A DNA stretch of 32,019 nt from CAYOPZ01 sp964406005 (GTDB lineage: Bacteria; Bacteroidota; Bacteroidia; Bacteroidales; SM23-62). The stretch is from assembly GCA_964406005.1 (NCBI GenBank), contig CAYOPZ010000035.1, forward strand, positions 1 to 32,019. The letters are read 5' to 3'. Positions within the stretch are counted from its first letter, which is position 1. Each line of letters starts with the position of its first letter. This document shows, one piece after another, positions 24,851 to 32,019 of this stretch. The notes beneath the pieces were generated by a model, which saw nothing but the letters and a program-made list of their open reading frames with translations, was not told the origin of the DNA and searched no databases. The position numbers and the translations under genes are program-made.

Positions 24851-24858
24851 AATCCCTG

Positions 24859-24866
24859 TATCTTTA
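24859..24866 (+). promoter_or_regulatory. Possible -7 element for the TonB-dependent receptor gene
   Basis: TATCTTTA, one mismatch from TAnnTTTG, in the 35-base gap between the peptidase and receptor genes and 19 bases before the ATG. No TTTG lies at the -33 position, so it may be internal to an operon. Confidence 0.25.
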
Positions 24867-24885
24867 TCCGGGATGCAGGCATTAC

Positions 24886-26895
24886 ATGAACAGGGCAATT
24901 CATATACTTTTTATTTCAGTCATTTTCCCTTTTTCCATAACGGCGCAGGTGGATACCACCCGGATCACTTTCGAACTGGGCGAAGTAAAAATCACTGCCC
25001 GGACAAAGGATATCGGCATCAGTGAGATAGGGCAATCGGAAATGGAACAGTTCGACCGGAAAGATGTGGCCGGGACTCTGCAATTGATACCGGGCCTCAG
25101 CTACAGCAATTCGGGTCCGAGAAACGAGGCTACGGTCACGGTCAGGGGGTTCGATCTCAGGCAGGTCCCGGTGTATCTCGACGGCGTTCCGGTTTATGTC
25201 ACATACGACGGTTACGTTGACCTCGGCAGATTCCTGGTAAAGGATATTAAAAAGATCGCCGTTTCGAAAGGTGTCAGCTCTATCCTGTTCGGGCCCAACA
25301 CGCTCGGAGGAGCCATCAACCTGGTCACAAGAAAACCCGAAAACAAACTGGAATTCGAAGGCTCAACGGGTGTGTACGCCGGTCACAGGATATGGAACGG
25401 CAGGCATTCCGACCTTTATGCAGGAACAAGAATAAAGAATTATTATTTCCAGGCAGGGTATTCTTTTCTTGACCGCGACCCGTATTCGCTTTCAGGGAAA
25501 CCGGAATCACCCTACCCAGGGAATCATGGAGTCCTGGATAATTCCCAACGCAGGGACAGGAAAATCAACTTCAAGGCAGGATGGATGCCCGGAGGCAACG
25601 ACGAGTATGCAATAAGCTTTATTACACAGAAGGGGGCAAAGGGCATCCCGGCATATTCAGGATCAGATCCGGACCAGAGGGTGAGGTACTGGCGGTTCCC
25701 CGACGTTCACAACCAGGACATCAGCTTCATTTCACAAACAGCTGTAGCCAACAACGGTTATTTGAAAACCCGCCTTTATTACAACGAATACTTCAGTGAC
25801 CTGAGAAGCTATGACGACTCGAGTTATTCTTCCCAGGACATGGGATCCTCCTTCACCAGCATTTACTTTGACAACAGTTTCGGGGGAAGCATTGAATACA
25901 ACATGGACATCAACCTGAAACATAACCTGAAAGGAGCCTTGCATTTCAAGCAGGACCATCACAGGGAACACAACACCCACCCTGTTGATGAAACCGTCAG
26001 GCACATGAAAGACCGCTTCATAACCCTGGGAATGGAAGAAAACTTCACACCTTCAAACGATATCCTGATCGTTGGAGGAACAAGCCTGAACATTCGCAAT
26101 AACCTCCGGGCTGACAATTACGACCCGGACAGTGATTCCATATTCCCCTTTCCGGCAAACCGGGATATGGCCCTGAATGTCCAGGTCGTACTGGATTATC
26201 GTATCTCGAAAAGCCAGGAAATCAGGATCAGCCTGGCGCGAAAAACCCGCTTCGGGACCATGAAAGACCGTTATTCATACAGGCTTGGCAGATCCCTCCC
26301 CAATCCCTCGCTCAAATCCGAATCGGCGTTTCATGCGGATGTGAGCCATTCCATTCGTGCAGGCAGTTTTTTGGGAATGGACGCTTCCATCTTCTGCAGC
26401 CTGCTCGATGATGCCATACAACCGGTTTACGGTGTGGATACCGGCAACCCGGACGTATTTCAGCTTCAGAATACGGGGAAAGCCGTCTATTATGGCCTGG
26501 AGGCGGATGTTACCTGCCTGCCGCTCGATGAATTTCTGCTGGGCTTAAGGTATGCATACCTTGAAAGGAAGAACCTTGACCGGCCGGAACTGATTTTTAC
26601 AGATGTTCCCAAACACAGGATCTTCGGATATGTCAAATATGGAAAGCAAGGCATATTCTACGTCCGGTTCGATTCTGGTTTTGACACTGAAAGGCCCAGC
26701 ACCTCCGATGGCCTGTATGTTGCGGAAGCCTTCTTTTTATGCAATATGGAAGCTTCCGTAAGGATCTGGAAGATTTTTTCCCTTGAAGCCCGGATCAATA
26801 ACCTGTTTGATGCCGCCTACAGCTATTATGAAGGATACCCGCAGGAAGGCCGGAATTTCAAACTTTCGCTTGAGTATTCTATTAGTAAGAATTAA
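24886..26895 (+). CDS. TonB-dependent outer-membrane receptor
   Basis: 669 residues. The signal peptide ends near ITAQ-V. A TonB-box-like stretch (FELGEVKITART) is followed by the plug (about 40-160: AGTLQLIPGLSY, TVTVRGFDLRQVPVYLDGVPV, VSKGVSSILFGPNTLGGAINLVTRKP). The rest is a 22-strand-type barrel. There is no N-terminal carboxypeptidase-like domain and no SusD gene beside it, so it is more like siderophore, metal or vitamin receptors than a SusC protein. The barrel C-terminus is EYSISKN rather than a terminal Phe. It is probably the partner receptor of the TonB-domain anti-sigma protein across the divergent junction; that is inference from position. Confidence 0.85.
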   Translation: MNRAIHILFISVIFPFSITAQVDTTRITFELGEVKITARTKDIGISEIGQSEMEQFDRKDVAGTLQLIPGLSYSNSGPRNEATVTVRGFDLRQVPVYLDGVPVYVTYDGYVDLGRFLVKDIKKIAVSKGVSSILFGPNTLGGAINLVTRKPENKLEFEGSTGVYAGHRIWNGRHSDLYAGTRIKNYYFQAGYSFLDRDPYSLSGKPESPYPGNHGVLDNSQRRDRKINFKAGWMPGGNDEYAISFITQKGAKGIPAYSGSDPDQRVRYWRFPDVHNQDISFISQTAVANNGYLKTRLYYNEYFSDLRSYDDSSYSSQDMGSSFTSIYFDNSFGGSIEYNMDINLKHNLKGALHFKQDHHREHNTHPVDETVRHMKDRFITLGMEENFTPSNDILIVGGTSLNIRNNLRADNYDPDSDSIFPFPANRDMALNVQVVLDYRISKSQEIRISLARKTRFGTMKDRYSYRLGRSLPNPSLKSESAFHADVSHSIRAGSFLGMDASIFCSLLDDAIQPVYGVDTGNPDVFQLQNTGKAVYYGLEADVTCLPLDEFLLGLRYAYLERKNLDRPELIFTDVPKHRIFGYVKYGKQGIFYVRFDSGFDTERPSTSDGLYVAEAFFLCNMEASVRIWKIFSLEARINNLFDAAYSYYEGYPQEGRNFKLSLEYSISKN

Positions 26896-26950
26896 AAAGT
26901 TGCTCCACAAGTGCTGTCGCAAATAATCTGTAAACAATCTGATTTTAATT

Positions 26951-27086
26951 ATGGAAAGAAGAAGAGGAGCATATTGTCGATTTAATTACAGCAATTAATA
27001 TAAATTCCTATGGATTTCTTTACTAATTTTAAAGAAACATTATAAAAATGCAAAAGGAATTGAATCTGAAAATTATCTGCCGATGA
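26951..27086 (+). other. Leader with two short ORFs before the GH106 gene
   Basis: Two tiny ATG frames sit here: 15 codons (26951-26998) and 12 codons (27048-27086, MQKELNLKIICR). The second ends in TGA that overlaps the GH106 ATG as ATGA, a translational-coupling arrangement. The region also has TAATTTTA (27024), a possible -7 element, and a TTAATT/AATTAA inverted repeat (26982-26998). Nothing here proves that the peptides are made. Confidence 0.25.
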
Positions 27087-30000
27087 AACCAAAAGCTAAA
27101 AACAACAGGAGTAAATTGTTTCTTTTATCTGTCCTGCCAATAGCCCTTATATCATTATTGCTGGTACAATGCAATAAATCAGATCGTGCTGAGGGATCGG
27201 AACTCGAACAGGGTTTCTTAAATCCACCGGAGGCAGCCAAACCCAGGGTTTGGTGGCACTGGATGAACGGAAATGTAACCTGGGAAGGTGCCAAGGCTGA
27301 TATGGACTGGATGAAGCGGGTAGGAATCGCCGGGCTGCAATGTTTCCATGCCGGGATGCGTATGCCCGGGACGTCGTCGGAGGCCATAGTTGAGGTCAGT
27401 CATCCTTACATGTCGGAGGGTTGGAAGGATGCATTTGCAAAATCAGCTGCATATGCTGATTCTCTCGGCCTGGAGCTCGGAACTGCGGCTTCTCCCGGAT
27501 GGAGTGAAACCGGAGGGCCATGGGTAAAACCGGAAGACGGAATGAAAAAAATGTGTTATGCAGTAACTTATGTTGAAGGAGGCGAACCTTTTACAGGGGT
27601 GTTAAACCATCCACCGACAACAACAGGTGTTTATCAGACCAGCACTGCCGGTTCAGGTCATCAGAGAGGTGCCGGGGAAGATGCGCCTCAGTTCTATGAA
27701 GACCAGAAGGTACTTGCCTTCAAGGTTGCAGAAAATGAAATTTTACCAACTCCGGTAATTACGTCAAGTGGAGGCACAGTTAATAAGGCAGCCCTTTCGG
27801 ATGGTTTATATGATCATACAGGAATAAGCCTTCCTGCAGCCAAAGAAGAGGGTGGTATTTCCTGGGTACAGTTTGATTATGGCAGGCAAGTTACAGTAAG
27901 AGGCCTGGTTTTATCGACTCCGGTACGTGGACCTGTGCTTTTTAAACTGGAATCAAGCAATGATGGCCTTAACTGGACGGATACAGGTGCGGAAATTCTT
28001 GGCGGATCAGTAGTCCGTACAAACTCTGTTGACAATGCCAACGCCCGCTATTTCCGTTTTGTAAGTGTAAAACAACCCCCGGCACCTCCCCGTGGATGGA
28101 GCCGTTGGGGGGGAAGAACACCACCACCACCGGAACTTCTTGACATAACAGAACTCACTTTACTGGGAACAGCAACGGTACATTCATTTGAATTGAAAGC
28201 AGCATTCTTCAGTGAGTTTTCTGATAGGGGATATTTTCAATTACCCGGTGGATCAGCAGGAACCGAAGCAGCTATTGAAACATCTGAAGTACTTGACCTG
28301 ACGGATCAATTTAATGAAGATGGGACCTTAAACTGGACGCCACCGGCAGGACAATGGATCGTCCTTCGCATAGGATATTCACTTACCGGTGCTCAGAACC
28401 GACCTGCAGCTCCTGAAGCTACCGGTCTTGAAGTGGATAAACTCGACACCGCAGCAGTCAAACGCTATATGGACACTTACATTGACATGTATCGTGATGC
28501 TGCCAATGGCCTTATTGGCGAACAAGGCTTACATGCATTAATGTTTGACAGCTGGGAATCCGGCTTTGCAAACTGGACTCCGCTCATTCTTGAAGGTTTT
28601 GAAAGACTTAGAGGCTATGATCCTGTGCCATGGTTGCCTGCTTTGGCCGGTTATGTGGTAGAAAGCCCGGAGAAAAGCGATAAATTCCTGTGGGATTGGC
28701 GTCGTACGATACAACTGCTTCTAAAAGAAAATCATTATGATTTCCTGACACGCTATCTTCATGAAATTGGAATGATACGTTACGGGGAAGCACACGAAGC
28801 CGGATTTGCAACCATGGGTGAAGGAATGGAGATGAAACAATCTGCTGATATCCCGATGGGGGCAATGTGGATGCAAAATACCCCCGGTCAAATGGAAGGC
28901 AATTATTTTAACGACAACCAGGAATCTGCATCAGTTGCCCATATTTACGGACAAAACATTGCCGCTACAGAATCATTTACCGGGGGACCGGGATACGGAA
29001 CCGCCCCGTGGGATTTAAAAAGCACAGCCGATGCAATTCTGCTTTCCGGGTCCAACCGTTTCGTCATTCATACGTCAACTCACCAGCCTATCACAAAAGG
29101 ACCGGGGATGACACTTGGTGTCGGTCAGATGTTTTCGCGCAACGAAACGTGGGCAGAGCAGGCTAAGCCATGGATTGATTACCTCTCAAGATCTTCTTAT
29201 ATGTTGCAGGCAGGAAAAGCAGCGAATGATATTGCGGTTTTCTATGGTGAAGAATCATCAATGACTGCTGTTTATGGCAGTAATTATCCGAATATACCGG
29301 AAGGTTACCGTTATGACTACGTAAATTCTGATGTGGTATTGAATATGCTTTCAGTAGAAGACGGAGCCCTGACCACTGAGACTGGCATGAATTACAAAGC
29401 GATTTATTTCGGTGAAGGCACTCAAAAAGTAACGCTTCCGGTTCTCAGGAAAGTATTGGATTTCGTGGAACAAGGCGCTGTCTTAATCGGAACAAGACCT
29501 GAAGGTTCTCCAAGTCTTTCTGATGACCCTGATAAAGTAACTGAAATACTGGATATTCTTTGGCCGGGAGATGCTGCTGCAACAGTTGGAAAAGGCAAAG
29601 TTTTCAATACAAACGAAACAGCTGCTGCTTTTAAGGATACTGGTCTGGAGCCCGATTTTAGCTATGATTCGCCTGTGGAAGACAGCAAGGTAATGTTCCT
29701 GCACCGTAAATTAAACAACGGCGGCATCTATTTCCTGGCAAATCAGACAGATCATGAAGAAGAAATTGAAGCGAGCTTCCGCATAAGTGGTTACAAAGCT
29801 GAGTTTTGGGATCCTGCCACGGGAGAAATAAGTCCTGCATCCTATGAGTTTGATGGTGACCGCACAAATGTGACCATTCCTCTTGGACGTTTTGGCTCTG
29901 TGTTTGTCGTGTTCCGTGAAAAAACAAATGTAAGCAGTGCAAGTATTCCTGAGCCAACCGAGCAAGTAATTGAGCAGTTGGAAGGACCATGGCAGATTGA

Positions 30001-30460
30001 GTTCCAGGCAGAACGCGGAGCACCTGCATCCGCAACATTTGAAGAATTGGTTGATTTCCGTGAAAGTACAGATCCCGGTATTCGTTACTTCTCAGGAATT
30101 GCAACCTATATCAAGGATGTAGATCTGTCACAGGAAACAATTGACCGGGGAGATGTAATCGTTGATTTAGGAGAGGTTTACAACATTGCGGAAGTATGGG
30201 TTAATGGTGAACTTGCCGGTACCGCCTGGAAACCGCCTTATCGGGTGGATATCAGTGATTTTGTTACAGAAGGTTCAAATGAAATCGAAATCAAGTCGGT
30301 AAATACCTGGGTAAACCGCTTGATCGGAGATGCTCAGCCCGGAATGGAAGAAGAAGAAAAGATTACGTTGACAACACGGCAATTTTACCGGGCCGATTCT
30401 CCTTTGGTGCCTTCGGGTCTGCTGGGTCCTGTACGAATATTCCAATGGATAAATAATTAA
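27083..30460 (+). CDS. GH106 family glycosidase lipoprotein (alpha-L-rhamnosidase-like)
   Basis: 1125 residues, normal for GH106. Lipobox LVQC with Cys30. The start of the barrel, KPRVWWHWMNGNVTWEGAKADMDWMKRVGIAG, and LELGTAASPGWSETGGPWV are hallmarks. A galactose-binding-like insert covers about 230-340 and ends in a Pro-rich loop. Glu569 in YGEAHEAG is one candidate catalytic acid but I cannot place both catalytic residues. A C-terminal beta-sandwich runs from about 960 (GPWQIEFQAE, then VWVNGELAGTAWKPPYRVDIS). Known GH106 enzymes cleave alpha-L-rhamnose from pectin-type and other glycans. It is four bases from the next gene. Confidence 0.85.
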   Translation: MKPKAKNNRSKLFLLSVLPIALISLLLVQCNKSDRAEGSELEQGFLNPPEAAKPRVWWHWMNGNVTWEGAKADMDWMKRVGIAGLQCFHAGMRMPGTSSEAIVEVSHPYMSEGWKDAFAKSAAYADSLGLELGTAASPGWSETGGPWVKPEDGMKKMCYAVTYVEGGEPFTGVLNHPPTTTGVYQTSTAGSGHQRGAGEDAPQFYEDQKVLAFKVAENEILPTPVITSSGGTVNKAALSDGLYDHTGISLPAAKEEGGISWVQFDYGRQVTVRGLVLSTPVRGPVLFKLESSNDGLNWTDTGAEILGGSVVRTNSVDNANARYFRFVSVKQPPAPPRGWSRWGGRTPPPPELLDITELTLLGTATVHSFELKAAFFSEFSDRGYFQLPGGSAGTEAAIETSEVLDLTDQFNEDGTLNWTPPAGQWIVLRIGYSLTGAQNRPAAPEATGLEVDKLDTAAVKRYMDTYIDMYRDAANGLIGEQGLHALMFDSWESGFANWTPLILEGFERLRGYDPVPWLPALAGYVVESPEKSDKFLWDWRRTIQLLLKENHYDFLTRYLHEIGMIRYGEAHEAGFATMGEGMEMKQSADIPMGAMWMQNTPGQMEGNYFNDNQESASVAHIYGQNIAATESFTGGPGYGTAPWDLKSTADAILLSGSNRFVIHTSTHQPITKGPGMTLGVGQMFSRNETWAEQAKPWIDYLSRSSYMLQAGKAANDIAVFYGEESSMTAVYGSNYPNIPEGYRYDYVNSDVVLNMLSVEDGALTTETGMNYKAIYFGEGTQKVTLPVLRKVLDFVEQGAVLIGTRPEGSPSLSDDPDKVTEILDILWPGDAAATVGKGKVFNTNETAAAFKDTGLEPDFSYDSPVEDSKVMFLHRKLNNGGIYFLANQTDHEEEIEASFRISGYKAEFWDPATGEISPASYEFDGDRTNVTIPLGRFGSVFVVFREKTNVSSASIPEPTEQVIEQLEGPWQIEFQAERGAPASATFEELVDFRESTDPGIRYFSGIATYIKDVDLSQETIDRGDVIVDLGEVYNIAEVWVNGELAGTAWKPPYRVDISDFVTEGSNEIEIKSVNTWVNRLIGDAQPGMEEEEKITLTTRQFYRADSPLVPSGLLGPVRIFQWINN

Positions 30461-30464
30461 TATT

Positions 30465-31787
30465 ATGAAAACAAAAATTTTAGTTCTATTCATTTCGATT
30501 ATTTATGGCTGTTCTTTTATAGCCTCTGCACAAACAAATGAAGCCTCGCCATTCAAGGCCGGTGCCGCTAAAGTGAACATTACTCCTGCACAAAATGACC
30601 TGCCTGAAAGTTATAACAGGATAAATGACAGTCTTTATACGAGAGCTGTTGTGATAGACAATGGTACAACAAGTGCTGCCCTGGTAAGCATCGACAACGG
30701 GATGGTGAGTGAAGAAATATGGAAAAATGCCACAGAAGGCATAAAGGAAGAAATCGGCATCCCCGTGGAAAATATCATCTTATGTCCCTCACATACACAT
30801 AGTGCTCCATTTGTAACCAGTATTGCTTCCAATGATCCGTTCATTTCAAGTTATATCAGCACAGTTGAAAAAGCCATTGTTGATGTTGTCAGGAAGGCAA
30901 AATCGAATCTGCAACCGGCCCGGATCGGTTATGGAACGGGAACTTCTCATCTCAATGTCAACCGTGATGTGATAGATCCTGAAACCAGACTTTGGTCCCA
31001 GGGACCAGATTACGATGGAGTATCAGACCATACGGTGGCCGTTGTAAAGATTGAAGCTGTTACAGGTGAATTGATTTCAGTATTTATCAATTTTGCCGTG
31101 CATGCCAACATGATGTTCATGAGTGGCGCCATAAGTGCAGGCATTCCGGGGGGAGTTTCAAATTATATAGAAGATTATTATAAGAATTTTCATGACAGTA
31201 AGGTAATTGCATTATGGTCGATGGGAGCTGCAGGAGATCAAAATCCTGTACACTTCGGTTCCGTATTCGGGGATGCGGCGAGACTTGGAACAGATGCAGC
31301 TTATGCACGACAGGCCCAGATGATAAATTCTGTAGGTCAAATATTGGGTGAAGAGGTCATCCGGGTACTAAAACTGACCAAAAGACTAAATAACAAGATA
31401 AGCATCTATGGCTCTCAGAATACAGTAACCTGTCCCGGAAGGACAAGAACCGATACCAATAACAGGCAAGGGAAACCCGGTTCCTACGTTGACGGTGATC
31501 CGGTAAATATAAAATTAAGTCTTTTGCAACTGGGCGACATCGTTTTCGCAGGGGTCAATGCCGAAATATATAATCTTATCGGTCAACGATTGAAAGAAGA
31601 ATCCTCCATGGCAAATACGATCGTAGTAACCATTGCAAACGGAACAGCACGTTCAGGGTATATTCCGAGTGATGATGCATTTGTAAGATATACATTTCAG
31701 GTACTTGGTTCACGATTAAAACCAGGTTGTGCCGAGGATGCTATTGTAAACGGCTTGCTGGACATGATGGCCCAGGCTCAAGAATGA
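30465..31787 (+). CDS. Neutral/alkaline ceramidase-family secreted hydrolase
   Basis: 440 residues. A Sec signal peptide ends near SAQ. The N-terminal ceramidase domain fills the protein: KAGAAKVNITPAQND (31-45), ILCPSHTHSAPF (106-116) with His110/His112, FAVHANM with His213, NAEIYN with Glu367 and RSGYIPSDDAF with Tyr399. These match the zinc ligands of the family. The amidase motif GDVSPN of true neutral ceramidases reads GDQNPV here, with Asn260 in place of the catalytic Ser. The substrate may therefore not be ceramide. Co-transcription with the GH106 gene (four bases apart) suggests that it acts on an ester or amide of a rhamnose-containing glycan or glycolipid; that is a guess. Confidence 0.75.
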   Translation: MKTKILVLFISIIYGCSFIASAQTNEASPFKAGAAKVNITPAQNDLPESYNRINDSLYTRAVVIDNGTTSAALVSIDNGMVSEEIWKNATEGIKEEIGIPVENIILCPSHTHSAPFVTSIASNDPFISSYISTVEKAIVDVVRKAKSNLQPARIGYGTGTSHLNVNRDVIDPETRLWSQGPDYDGVSDHTVAVVKIEAVTGELISVFINFAVHANMMFMSGAISAGIPGGVSNYIEDYYKNFHDSKVIALWSMGAAGDQNPVHFGSVFGDAARLGTDAAYARQAQMINSVGQILGEEVIRVLKLTKRLNNKISIYGSQNTVTCPGRTRTDTNNRQGKPGSYVDGDPVNIKLSLLQLGDIVFAGVNAEIYNLIGQRLKEESSMANTIVVTIANGTARSGYIPSDDAFVRYTFQVLGSRLKPGCAEDAIVNGLLDMMAQAQE

Positions 31788-32019
31788 TCTTTCAATTATC
31801 ATTGAACCACTCATTGGGTCAAACTTACTGTCGCATCAATCTCAGTCTGTGTAGCTCCACCAGAAGACTATATTGTTTTGATGTATTCAGGATAGAGAAA
31901 TTGCATGTGCAATTATTACATTAACAACTTGATCAAAGGCGTGTCAACTGTTTCACACCATGCTTTATGGCTTTATTTTTTGAAATAATCCCATCAGTTT
32001 GCTCTGGTAGATTTCGGAA
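31788..32019. other. Right-end intergenic region
   Basis: No convincing gene starts or ends here. Two reverse-strand frames are open from the window edge for 17 and 28 codons, too short to call. A palindrome at 31899-31914 (AATTGCA-TG-TGCAATT) is a perfect 7-bp inverted repeat and could be an operator for a gene beyond the window. Confidence 0.3.

Noticed and set aside
31936..32019. Reverse-strand open frames at the right edge
   Set aside because: Only 17 and 28 codons visible with no recognisable domain; cannot tell a gene end from chance.
1..32019. CRISPR array, insertion sequence, tRNA or rRNA
   Set aside because: I found no regularly spaced repeats, transposase motifs, terminal inverted repeats or tRNA-like cloverleaf segments on reading both strands by eye.

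Overview
The window comes from a member of the Bacteroidota. The basis is several independent sequence traits: start codons have no Shine-Dalgarno sequences, candidate promoters fit TTTG-N19/20-TAnnTTT(G/A), many products are lipoproteins with a lipobox, and the gene families (ECF sigma with a TonB-domain partner, SusC-like/TonB-dependent receptor, GH2, GH106, DUF2089/YIP1/DUF3887) are those expected in this phylum. I cannot name a genus. Base composition is a mosaic. Sample lines counted by hand give about 30% G+C at 1741-1800, 60% at 10321-10380 and 45% at 28741-28800. I see no rRNA, tRNA, CRISPR array or insertion sequence.

Layout. (1) 1-4676, AT-rich: the possible tail of an upstream gene, a small outer-membrane barrel-like protein, a GT39-type membrane glycosyltransferase, a GT1-type glycosyltransferase, a small membrane protein and a YdeI/DUF1801 protein. 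(2) 4799-7098: a promoter and a compact four-gene operon, DUF2089 zinc-ribbon/HTH, YIP1-like membrane protein, DUF3887 lipoprotein and exported alpha/beta hydrolase. (3) 7099-13509: a 318-base gap holding a long imperfect hairpin, a Tat-lipoprotein hemerythrin, DoxX, TrmO, a TetR regulator with a palindromic operator, an ABC exporter pair, a receiver-histidine kinase hybrid and OsmC. (4) 13502-18936: a PagL-like lipid A deacylase, a 71-residue secreted-type ORF, an alpha/beta hydrolase, an SMP-30/gluconolactonase lipoprotein and a GH2 lipoprotein. (5) 18952-26895: a leftward ECF sigma factor and a membrane anti-sigma/TonB fusion, divergent from a rightward vWA protein, an M13 metallopeptidase and a TonB-dependent receptor. 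(6) 27083-31787: a GH106 lipoprotein and a ceramidase-family secreted hydrolase, probably one operon.

The best candidate for an unusual system is block 5. One polypeptide there appears to join an anti-sigma segment, a membrane span, a long acidic linker and a TonB C-terminal domain, and it lies beside a receptor, a surface vWA protein and a peptidase. A second theme is altered catalytic residues in otherwise intact enzymes. The GH2 protein has Asp for the acid/base Glu and Gly for the nucleophile Glu. The PagL-like protein has Asn for the triad Glu. The ceramidase-family protein has Asn for the amidase Ser. These are readings of motifs by eye and need alignments to confirm.
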